The position numbers and the translations under genes were made by a program. From a bacterium (GTDB lineage: Archaea > Thermoproteota > Nitrososphaeria > Nitrososphaerales > CADDZS01): a stretch of 16,737 nt of DNA. The notes beneath the pieces are model-generated. The model saw only the letters and a program-made list of their open reading frames with translations. It had not been told where the DNA came from and searched no databases. Shown piece after piece: positions 1 to 6,376 of this stretch. The DNA is taken from positions 1 through 16,737 of the forward strand of contig DAIDAB010000027.1 of the NCBI GenBank assembly GCA_027310845.1. Direction: 5' to 3'. The first letter of the stretch is position 1. Every line of letters begins with the position of its first letter.

Positions 1-872
1 GCTCGACAAACGCGATTTTGCATCTCCTGGCTCTTTCAAAGGAAGCCGGAGTGAAACTCGCATTGGATGATTTCGAGAGAATAAGGAAGAAAGTGCCGCA
101 CATCGCTGACTTGAGGCCCGGAGGAAAATACGTCATGACAGACCTAGACAACGTGGGTGGCGTGCCTCTCATAATGAAGAAACTTCTTGAAAGCAAAATG
201 CTTCACCCAAACTGCCTAACTGTCAGCGGGAAAACAGTGAAGGAAACCCTGGGCGCTTTCAAGTTCCCCGAAAAGCAAGATGTTGTAAGAGAGATAAGAA
301 CGCCAATTAACCCGCACGGAACCGATGTGATCTTGCGCGGAACTCTGGCCCCAGAGGGAGCAGTAGTAAAAGTCGCTGGGCTCGACTTTTTCAAATTCAA
401 GGGAAAGGCGCGGGTGTTTGACCGAGAGGAAGATGCTTTCGAAGCAGCCGCAAAGAAAAGCAAGATTCGTGATGGGGACGTTGTTGTCATAAGGTATGAG
501 GGACCGAAAGGAGGCCCAGGAATGAGGGAAATGCTCGCAGTAACAGCGGCTCTAGTAGGACAGGGCCTTGGTCACAAGGTTGCATTAGTCACAGATGGAA
601 GATTCTCTGGAGCGACTAGGGGCTTTATGGTGGGGCATGTCTCCCCTGAAGCTGCGCACGGCGGGCCGATAGCTCTTGTCAAGGAAGGAGACGAGATCGA
701 GATTGACGCAGAGAAGGGAAAGATAGATCTCCTAGTCTCGCCCTCAGAACTCTCAAAAAGGAAGAGCGTGTGGAAGCCCGCAGTGCCCAAATACAAATGG
801 GGTGCGCTTGCAAAATACGCTTCTTTGGTCGGGTCAGCATCAGAAGGGGCTGTCTGCTATCCAAAATTCTGA
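1..872 (+). CDS. ilvD: Dihydroxy-acid dehydratase, C-terminal half (5' end outside window)
   Basis: Makes 2-keto acids from 2,3-dihydroxy-isovalerate and -methylvalerate in valine/isoleucine synthesis; the family uses an Fe-S cluster and Mg2+ in the cytoplasm. The reading frame (codons beginning at base 3) is open to the left edge and begins STNAILHLLAL, a conserved internal IlvD motif, so roughly the N-terminal half of a protein of about 560 residues is missing. Visible family signatures are RPGGKYVMTDLDNVGGVP, RYEGPKGGPGMREML and TDGRFSGATRGFMVGHVSPE, followed by GGPIALVKEGD. The stop is TGA at 870-872. It converges on the zinc-ribbon gene with only 36 bases between the two stops. The other branched-chain gene here, ilvE, is 13 kb away, so they are not one operon. 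The TTG at 18 is an internal codon, not the start. Confidence 0.96.
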   Translation, partial: STNAILHLLALSKEAGVKLALDDFERIRKKVPHIADLRPGGKYVMTDLDNVGGVPLIMKKLLESKMLHPNCLTVSGKTVKETLGAFKFPEKQDVVREIRTPINPHGTDVILRGTLAPEGAVVKVAGLDFFKFKGKARVFDREEDAFEAAAKKSKIRDGDVVVIRYEGPKGGPGMREMLAVTAALVGQGLGHKVALVTDGRFSGATRGFMVGHVSPEAAHGGPIALVKEGDEIEIDAEKGKIDLLVSPSELSKRKSVWKPAVPKYKWGALAKYASLVGSASEGAVCYPKF

Positions 873-880
873 GCGAGTTT

Positions 881-895
881 TGACACGGCCTGTCA
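881..895. terminator. Hairpin between convergent stops, possible bidirectional terminator
   Basis: TGACA (881-885) and TGTCA (891-895) form a perfect 5-bp stem with a 5-base CGGCC loop in the 36-base gap between ilvD and the convergent zinc-ribbon gene. A second, wider pairing (872-877 with 915-920, AGCGAG/CTCGCT) spans both stop codons. No clear T-run follows on either strand, so a terminator role rests on position only. Confidence 0.3.
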
Positions 896-908
896 TCAGC
901 AAGCTACT

Positions 909-2243
909 CTAAAGCTCGCTGATTGCGTCTCCGATGTTGGCTGGCTCCTCTGAGAGTTTCTTTCTAGGCTTTTTCTTGGTCGGCCAGCCAGATGAGAAGA
1001 CAGGCTTTGGCTCGCTTTCTGGTGCCGCGGCTTTCTCATGGGTTTCCGGAACCGTTTCGAGCTCAGGCTCATCATCAAGTGGAGATTGCCTAACCTCAAG
1101 CTCAGCCTTTCTCGGTTGAAGCATTGATTCCTTCCTTGAACGTGATCTCGTTGGCCTTTCAGCTGTTGCTTCCTTCATCGACTGCGATTCGATTTGTGGC
1201 GCTGGCATTGCTTCCTCTGGCGCTGCTTCCGTCACAACCTTCACTTCATCGGGTTCAACCTTCACTTCTGGTTTCGCAATCGGTGGCTTCGATTGTTTAA
1301 GATCGCGTTTGAGCTGAGATTTGAACAACGGGCGAGCACCAGATCCAATCGTGGATTTGAAGGGAGATGAAGATCTAAACATAGATCTCGGCTTTGGCTC
1401 GGGTTTCTCAACTGGTCTCTCTTCAACTAATTTGACTTCAGGCTCAACTTTCACTTCTGGTTGGGGGGCAGGGACTTTTGGTTGTGGAGAAGACTCGGGT
1501 TCAGGTTTAGGCGCCGGAGTTTCTGGCACAGGCGCTCTGGACAGAGTCCTTTCCTCTATCTTGGGCTCTATCCCAACTTTTGGTAGCGAGTGGACTTCGA
1601 TCTTGATTTCAGGCTCCTCTTTATCGAGAGACCTTGCCTGCGATTCTCTTATCGTATGGCTCTCTTCTTTTTCATCTTCAATCTTTATTTCGGTGACAGG
1701 CGCCGGAAGAGGGGGTTTAATCGTGTTCTTTGGTTCGATAGGTAGATCTGACTTGATAATGGGCTTGCCTTGAAGCCTTGAAGCCTTAAAGATAGGCCTA
1801 GAATCCTGCTTGAATGGGGCGCCGATGTTTGTCTGCGCCTTGAACATTGGCCTTGGCTCTTGGTTTGATACTTCCCTCTCCTTTAGCTCTGGAAGGGGAG
1901 CAATTTCAGGTGCGTTCTGCTTTGCGTCAACAATTGTCGGAACGCTGGGCGCTGGCGGTGTACTCTCTGCCTTTGGTATCACAATCTTGCTTCTTTTCTC
2001 GAAATCGACGCCTTTGAGACTCGGGAACATATTCGTGCTCGCTGGTGCCGTGACAGAAGATGCTCGCGCGATCCAATGAAGGTGCTGCTTTGATTTGCAC
2101 TTTGGACATTTTACTGCCGCTTCTACTGGTGGATTGAGCGCCTTGTCATTGAAAGGAAACCAAGCATTTCCACAATATCTACACTTGGCATGGAGATTGA
2201 ACTGCCCTCTTGACTGGATTTGGGCCTTAAGAGAAGTTGACAA
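909..2243 (-). CDS. Zinc-ribbon protein with long disordered Pro/Glu/Lys tail
   Basis: Function not recognised. The 444-residue product has one compact domain at the N-terminus, a zinc ribbon with Cys21-x2-Cys24 and Cys46-x2-Cys49. Almost all the rest (about 65-444) is low complexity, rich in Pro, Glu, Lys and Val, and likely disordered. A short motif recurs in the tail: RPMFKA (131-136), RPIFKA (149-154), RSMFRS (286-291), RPLFKS (304-309) and a looser KPVFSS (413-418), plus APFK and SPFK variants. A basic stretch KKKPRKK lies near 423-429. There is no signal peptide or membrane segment. The start is TTG at 2243: an in-frame TAG lies four codons upstream and no ATG or GTG is available before the ribbon. 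Divergently transcribed from the glycosyltransferase-like gene. Such a protein may be a scaffold or nucleic-acid-binding adaptor, but that is inference. Confidence 0.85.
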   Translation of the reverse strand: MSTSLKAQIQSRGQFNLHAKCRYCGNAWFPFNDKALNPPVEAAVKCPKCKSKQHLHWIARASSVTAPASTNMFPSLKGVDFEKRSKIVIPKAESTPPAPSVPTIVDAKQNAPEIAPLPELKEREVSNQEPRPMFKAQTNIGAPFKQDSRPIFKASRLQGKPIIKSDLPIEPKNTIKPPLPAPVTEIKIEDEKEESHTIRESQARSLDKEEPEIKIEVHSLPKVGIEPKIEERTLSRAPVPETPAPKPEPESSPQPKVPAPQPEVKVEPEVKLVEERPVEKPEPKPRSMFRSSSPFKSTIGSGARPLFKSQLKRDLKQSKPPIAKPEVKVEPDEVKVVTEAAPEEAMPAPQIESQSMKEATAERPTRSRSRKESMLQPRKAELEVRQSPLDDEPELETVPETHEKAAAPESEPKPVFSSGWPTKKKPRKKLSEEPANIGDAISEL

Positions 2244-2278
2244 CTGATTTCGGCGCTATTTATGTCGGAACAAACATG

Positions 2279-2286
2279 ATTTAAGC
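2279..2286 (-). promoter_or_regulatory. TATA-like box for the zinc-ribbon gene
   Basis: On the minus strand this reads GCTTAAAT, close to an archaeal TATA box and about 40 bases before the TTG start at 2243. That would place transcription start some 10-15 bases before the start codon. Called from motif and spacing only. Confidence 0.35.
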
Positions 2287-2405
2287 AAAATGCATTCTGG
2301 ATACTAATCAGATCCAGATCTCTCGAAAGTATCTCGCGCTCTAAACCTATGAAGCACCAATTCAGATTTCAAATCCATTTGCGAATAAAGGATCCGAAAC
2401 TCGGT

Positions 2406-2415
2406 AATTATATAT
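2406..2415 (+). promoter_or_regulatory. TATA box of glycosyltransferase-like gene, probably leaderless
   Basis: AATTATATAT is centred about 32 bases before the ATG at 2443. With the usual archaeal TATA-to-start distance of about 25-28 bases, the transcript would begin at or within a few bases of the ATG. No Shine-Dalgarno motif is seen before this ATG, consistent with a leaderless mRNA. Confidence 0.6.
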
Positions 2416-2442
2416 CGGGAACCCGAACATCCATAACCGCAA

Positions 2443-3348
2443 ATGCTCCAAGGCCAAACGATAGAACAAGCAAAGGTTGTCATCGGAATCACCGCTTACA
2501 ACGAAGAAGCTACTATAGCTAGGGCGGTCGTTCGTATGCGCGGCGTCGCCGACGAAATTCTACTCTGCGACGATGGATCTACCGACTCGACATCAGAGAT
2601 AGCCGAGGCTTTGAGCTGCAAGGTTCTCTCGAATGCGCACAAACTGGGTCCAGTGGAAGCAATGAGAACGCTGTTTCTCGGAGCCTTGAAAGCAGAGGCA
2701 GATGTTCTAGTAGTTCTTCCTACCAATGCCGCTTTTGAGCGCAATGACATCTCAAAGCTGGCTGATGCAATTCTCAACAGGGAGTGCGATGTCGCGGTTG
2801 GCTCGAGAGTCCAGATAGAACTTCCAAAAGCTGAGAGCGAGCTCTCAGGCGACGTTCTGACTGCGGCCGGAATGCCGCTAAAGGATCCACAATCACCGTT
2901 CAGAGCCTATGGAAAGCAGGCACTCTCGAAACTAGTTTCATACCTGCACGACGACAGCGACGTTTTGACGTATGCAATGAAACTCGGATTGAACATCTCT
3001 GAATACCAGTTGTCAACGCTGACCGAACATATGGAGAGTCCGGAAGTAACGCATGGAAAGAAAGGAAAGAAACAAAAGATCCATGCAACTGGAGGGAAGA
3101 AGGCTTTTCTCGATAGACTAATCAGTAAATTGTTCAGCTTCCAATCGACAGCACTTTATGGAGAACTCTCAATTGCAACTTTTGCCGCAGGCGTGGTCTC
3201 CTCAGCATACGCAGCATACGAATTCTACAAGGCTGGAGTTTACCTGAATATGAATATCGAAATCTCTCTTGCTCTCTTCGTGATTGGAGCAATATTCAGC
3301 GTCGGAACTGCCCTTCTTGGCTCTTCCAAGAAATTGTCAACTGAATAG
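2443..3348 (+). CDS. Family 2 glycosyltransferase-like membrane protein lacking the DxD motif
   Basis: The 301-residue product resembles polyprenyl-phosphate sugar transferases (GT2, GT-A fold). Seen in order: nucleotide-binding beta strand VVIGITAYNEE (12-22), DDGSTDST (43-50), GSR (120-122) and DPQSPFRAY (148-156), the counterpart of the family's D-x-Q-S-G-F-R-A. A Lys-rich linker follows (about 205-220), then two membrane segments (about 235-257 and 268-292). At the position where the family normally carries the metal-binding DxD (often DADLQH), this protein has PTN (93-95) within VVLPTNAAFE. It may therefore be catalytically altered, use another metal ligand, or be a pseudoenzyme. ATG at 2443 follows a good TATA box. 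Substrate cannot be deduced; GT-like fold is secure, activity is not. Confidence 0.85.
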   Translation: MLQGQTIEQAKVVIGITAYNEEATIARAVVRMRGVADEILLCDDGSTDSTSEIAEALSCKVLSNAHKLGPVEAMRTLFLGALKAEADVLVVLPTNAAFERNDISKLADAILNRECDVAVGSRVQIELPKAESELSGDVLTAAGMPLKDPQSPFRAYGKQALSKLVSYLHDDSDVLTYAMKLGLNISEYQLSTLTEHMESPEVTHGKKGKKQKIHATGGKKAFLDRLISKLFSFQSTALYGELSIATFAAGVVSSAYAAYEFYKAGVYLNMNIEISLALFVIGAIFSVGTALLGSSKKLSTE

Positions 3349-3379
3349 ATCTAAACAAACGAACAAATTCCCCAGGATA

Positions 3380-3397
3380 CTAGAGGATCGTCTCTAG
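3380..3397 (+). terminator. Hairpin downstream of the glycosyltransferase-like gene
   Basis: CTAGAG (3380-3385) and CTCTAG (3392-3397) form a perfect 6-bp stem with a 6-base loop, 31 bases after the TAG of the upstream gene. No T-run follows, so it may be a transcript-end structure or simply chance. Confidence 0.25.
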
Positions 3398-3454
3398 CAA
3401 ATGCGATCCGAAAGAGGTAGAGCAGCCTAGGCTTCGCCGCAACAGACCAATTGG

Positions 3455-3463
3455 GTTAAAAGA
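3455..3463 (+). promoter_or_regulatory. Possible TATA-like box of the MFS gene
   Basis: GTTAAAAGA lies about 60 bases before the proposed CTG start at 3519. Transcription would begin near 3485, leaving a leader of 25-35 bases that includes the ATG at 3510. A weak motif match. Confidence 0.3.
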
Positions 3464-3518
3464 TGTGCCCTCAGCACTTTTCTTCGGCTGGAATTATTCG
3501 CTCGCCGAGATGATTTGA

Positions 3519-4979
3519 CTGAAGTACAAATGGGTTGCCCTGAGCGTTACTACCGTCGGCACCCTGATGGCAGGAATTGACACAAGAATAGTCATTGTGG
3601 GCCTTCCAACAATAGCGAGAGAGCTTGGGGCAGACGTCGAACAAGTAATTTGGGTAACCCAGGCCTATTTGCTTGCGAGCACAATCGGGCTCCTGCTCAT
3701 TGGACGAATCACCGATCTGATCGGACGTGTCAAAATATACAATTATGGTTTCATCATATTCACAATTGGGTCTGCGTTCGCCTCACTATCGGTTTCTCCA
3801 GGAGAATTAATAGCTTCCAGAATAGTTCAGGGAACCGGATCAGCTATGATAATAACCAACAGCGCTGCGATCCTGACTGATGCTACGCCTCAAAATGAAC
3901 TTGGAACTATCCTCGGGATAAACCAGATCGCCTTTCGAATTGGCTCGATTTCTGGACTGACACTTTCCGGAATAATAATTGCGATTGCCGACTGGAGGGC
4001 TCTATTCTACATCAACATACCGATCGGGATATTTGGTACGATCTGGGCGCACAAAAGATTGCGAGAAATCTCGACGAGGGACACCGCCACGAAGATGGAC
4101 TGGTCGGGATTTGTCATGTTCACGACCAGCCTGACGCTCATGCTTCTTGCCATTACATTTCTAAGTTACGGTGGCTCTGATCTCTTCTCGGGTGCAGCTA
4201 TGATAGTCGTGGGAGCACTGATGATGGTTGTATTCATAAAGATAGAGTCAAAGATTCCAGCTCCACTCCTAGATCTCAAACTTTTCAAAATGAGAAGGTT
4301 CGCTGGAGCCAATCTCGCGCAACTGCTCAGTGCACTCTCATGGTCAGGCATTGTGATCATGCTCTCTTTCTACCTCCAGATTATCATGGGTTACTCTCCA
4401 TTACAAGCTGGTCTTAGCATTCTCCCGCTCGAGGCAACTTTCATAGTCCTTGGGCCATTGAGCGGAAGGCTATCCGACAAATATGGATCAAGACCTTTTG
4501 CAGTGCTCGGACTGTTAGTCAGTAGCGTGGGATTCTTCCTACTCGCAGCAATCACGAGTCCGGCAACCCCCTACTTTGAGATCGCAATCGTGTTCGCATT
4601 GATGGGAGCTGGCAACGGGATGTTTGTCTCACCAAACATCAGTGCCATCATGGGCTCTGTGCCAGCGAATAGAAGAGGCGTGGCTTCGGGTTTCAGGGTC
4701 ACACTCTTCAACGTTGGAATGACTGCGAGTTCTGGTCTTGCTGTTCTACTTATATCACTGGTCATACCTTACGGAGCCTTCTCTGCCCTCCTTCAAAGCT
4801 TTAACCCTCTCGCGGCCTCGCAGGTAGTACGAGATCAATTTGTAGGCGGATTCAAAATCGCCGCCTTTGCATTCGCAGTTATCAACTCAATTGCGATAAT
4901 ACCTTCTTTCATGACAGGCTCAAAATCAGGGGAGGCTCCGCTTGAGAGTCTTAAAGCTGAAGAAATTGGGCCAGAGTGA
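3519..4979 (+). CDS. MFS drug-efflux-type transporter, DHA2 (14-segment) family
   Basis: A proton-coupled exporter of the EmrB/QacA type in the cytoplasmic membrane; substrate unknown. Counting from 3519 (486 residues) it has motif A as GRITDLIGR (62-70), a degenerate motif C region (RIGSISGLTLSG, 140-151) and DWRALFYINIPIG (158-170), all typical of DHA2 proteins, with about 14 hydrophobic segments. The first ATG at 3567 would cut through membrane segment 1: the upstream in-frame codons encode LKYKWVALSVTTVGTL, which matches the usual DHA2 N-terminus. That frame opens at CTG 3519, directly after TGA 3516-3518. Two codons before the TGA is an in-frame ATG (3510). So translation starts at a rare CTG, or the original start has been cut off by a stop codon. 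No regulator gene lies beside it. Confidence 0.88.
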   Translation: MKYKWVALSVTTVGTLMAGIDTRIVIVGLPTIARELGADVEQVIWVTQAYLLASTIGLLLIGRITDLIGRVKIYNYGFIIFTIGSAFASLSVSPGELIASRIVQGTGSAMIITNSAAILTDATPQNELGTILGINQIAFRIGSISGLTLSGIIIAIADWRALFYINIPIGIFGTIWAHKRLREISTRDTATKMDWSGFVMFTTSLTLMLLAITFLSYGGSDLFSGAAMIVVGALMMVVFIKIESKIPAPLLDLKLFKMRRFAGANLAQLLSALSWSGIVIMLSFYLQIIMGYSPLQAGLSILPLEATFIVLGPLSGRLSDKYGSRPFAVLGLLVSSVGFFLLAAITSPATPYFEIAIVFALMGAGNGMFVSPNISAIMGSVPANRRGVASGFRVTLFNVGMTASSGLAVLLISLVIPYGAFSALLQSFNPLAASQVVRDQFVGGFKIAAFAFAVINSIAIIPSFMTGSKSGEAPLESLKAEEIGPE

Positions 4980-5156
4980 GTTTCAAAATTATTTTCACTA
5001 GATCTCTGAAATTTGATTTGTATGAAACACATACTGTGCATGTTCTGTTGATGGTTCATAGAACCGATTTATCAAACAAGTTGTTCCTTATGCCGAGTAG
5101 TGAACCAAATCATAAGTAGAGGATAAGCAATTGCTTTGGATAGCTAGAAACAGAAA
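4980..5156. other. Non-coding stretch after the MFS gene
   Basis: AT-rich and without a supported gene. A small inverted repeat GTATG/CATAC lies at about 5019-5033. Nothing else recognisable before the dispersed element begins. Confidence 0.4.
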
Positions 5157-5340
5157 TTCCAATGAAATCTACTGAACATGCAATTCCTCAATTGTTTTAA
5201 TTGAGGTAATACAGGAAGTCCAATAACAGTGGTTTTCAATACAATTCTTATCTCGCTCCCTAATTTTATATTGTCTCCCCCCTAGTAGATTTTTCACCGG
5301 CGCGCTGATGTTCTACCTTTAGCTTAAAGGATCCACAAAA
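5157..5340 (-). repeat. Dispersed element, copy 1 (candidate structured RNA)
   Basis: A minus-strand-sense copy of a sequence that recurs at about 15834-15990 (+) and 10640-10745 (-). Bases 5231-5285 are identical, as reverse complement, to 15888-15942 (55 bases without a difference), and similarity extends to both sides. In the sense direction it holds hairpin A (5330-5316, CCTTT/AAAGG), hairpin B (5298-5295 with 5287-5284, GGTG/TACT), a G6 run and the 55-base core, then hairpin C (5206-5199 with 5193-5186, CCTCAATT/AATTGAGG, 5-base loop). The distal end, TTCATTGGA 14 bases beyond the GAGGAATTG that closes hairpin C, is shared exactly with copy 3. No ORF, transposase or obvious terminal inverted repeat is seen. 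Confidence 0.85.
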
Positions 5341-5525
5341 AACAATGCATGAATCCGTCGTCCAAGGATTCCAAGTTTAGGAAAGAAAAATGGATCTCTT
5401 GCAAAGTGATGGTCAGAAACCTTAAAGCCAGAACTCATAACACGCTTCGAAAGAGCAGTTCTGTAGGAGCAGAACACCTAGAAACCAACACTAGACAATC
5501 AACCAGAGTGAATCGTCGATAACAT
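5341..5525. other. Leader region upstream of the His-rich secreted protein gene
   Basis: Non-coding. A weak TATA-like CTTAAAG lies at about 5420-5427. A perfect inverted repeat GTTCTG (5458-5463) / CAGAAC (5470-5475) with a 6-base spacer lies 50 bases before the ATG at 5526 and could be an operator or a 5'-leader hairpin. Evidence is sequence symmetry only. Confidence 0.3.
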
Positions 5526-6302
5526 ATGGCAAACAAACGCAAGACTGATTTGAGCAGGCACCAGAGAAGGCAGAAAGAAAAAGGCCTGCCATGGGGATAC
5601 ATCATCCCAGCAATGATAATCATCATTGTAGTTGTAGGTGCAGTTTACGTCGAAGCAAGAAATGGAGTTACGACTACATCGACAGAATATCTGTTGGCAC
5701 CTGCCGGTCAATTGAATTACCCCTTTACATGCCTTGGCAGCGAATCACTCTATTTGCACATTCATCCTTGGCTGCGTATTGTGATTGATGGCCACAACGT
5801 TACCATTCCGGGAGCAATCGGAATAAAGAACGCCGTGCCTGCGGGTCAAGGCTCATTTGGAGAAACATATGGCGGAGGGTCTAATAGTTGCTTTGAGCCT
5901 GTTCACACCCATGATTTCTCTGGCATTATTCACATAGAGTCTCCAACCAATACCAATTACACTATCGGCAATTTCTTCAACATATGGGCCGAGAGCTATG
6001 CCTACGCTTTGGTTAACGGAACCATACAGCGTCCCATAGTGTTCAACTCAACAGACATTCTTGGGTACACGACGAACAGCACTTACCATCTGATTCTCCT
6101 GGTGGATGGACAACAATCGACAGCATATGGTTCGCTTGTACTGAATACGTTGGATTATTGCAGCGCAGCGGACACTGCGAGCTCCAATCCATGCTCATCA
6201 ACAGCGGGAGGCAATCCATCGTGGAATGGTGGGACTTCACCCTATCCGTACGGGACGGGACATACGATTGTTATTGAATACGGGCCAGCATCCTCAGTGT
6301 GA
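5526..6302 (+). CDS. Membrane-anchored extracytoplasmic His-rich protein (HTHD...GIIHIESP type)
   Basis: The 258-residue protein has a very basic N-terminus (1-20), one membrane segment (about 23-42) and an outside domain, so it is probably anchored with its C-terminus facing out. The domain has LHIH (77-80), GHNVTIPGAIGI, HTHDFSGIIHIESP (127-140) and IGNFFNIWAE (147-156). I recall a similar HTHD...IHIESP...FFxxWG pattern in uncharacterised secreted archaeal and actinobacterial proteins, but I cannot name a Pfam family. The clustered His (78, 80, 127, 129, 136) and four Cys (69, 122, 212, 223) suggest metal binding or disulfides, as inference. Five N-x-S/T sequons (Asn 91, 144, 164, 174, 184) fit an exported glycoprotein. 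The ATG start is clear. Ends convergent with glgP. Confidence 0.85.
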   Translation: MANKRKTDLSRHQRRQKEKGLPWGYIIPAMIIIIVVVGAVYVEARNGVTTTSTEYLLAPAGQLNYPFTCLGSESLYLHIHPWLRIVIDGHNVTIPGAIGIKNAVPAGQGSFGETYGGGSNSCFEPVHTHDFSGIIHIESPTNTNYTIGNFFNIWAESYAYALVNGTIQRPIVFNSTDILGYTTNSTYHLILLVDGQQSTAYGSLVLNTLDYCSAADTASSNPCSSTAGGNPSWNGGTSPYPYGTGHTIVIEYGPASSV

Positions 6303-6328
6303 ATGATAAACTGCGCCTCAAGAGCAAA

Positions 6329-6334
6329 TTTTTT
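6329..6334 (+). terminator. T-run terminator after the His-rich protein gene
   Basis: Six consecutive T residues lie about 27 bases past the stop at 6302, in the 74-base gap before the convergent glgP end; archaeal terminators are often simple T-runs. A separate inverted repeat (6356-6361 with 6378-6383, GAGCTA/TAGCTC) overlaps the glgP stop codon and might act for the minus strand. Confidence 0.4.
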
Positions 6335-6376
6335 CACACAAATATTCGATGGCTGGAGCTATTTGACAAAGATAGT

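Noticed and set aside
934..2079. Long plus-strand ORFs rich in Ser/Gly opposite the zinc-ribbon gene
   Set aside because: They are antisense shadows of low-complexity Pro/Glu/Lys coding sequence; they have no domain, promoter or ribosome site.
3361..3480. G/C-rich gap after the glycosyltransferase-like gene as a possible structured RNA or tRNA
   Set aside because: Apart from one 6-bp hairpin no tRNA or known RNA fold could be drawn, and it has no second copy in the window.
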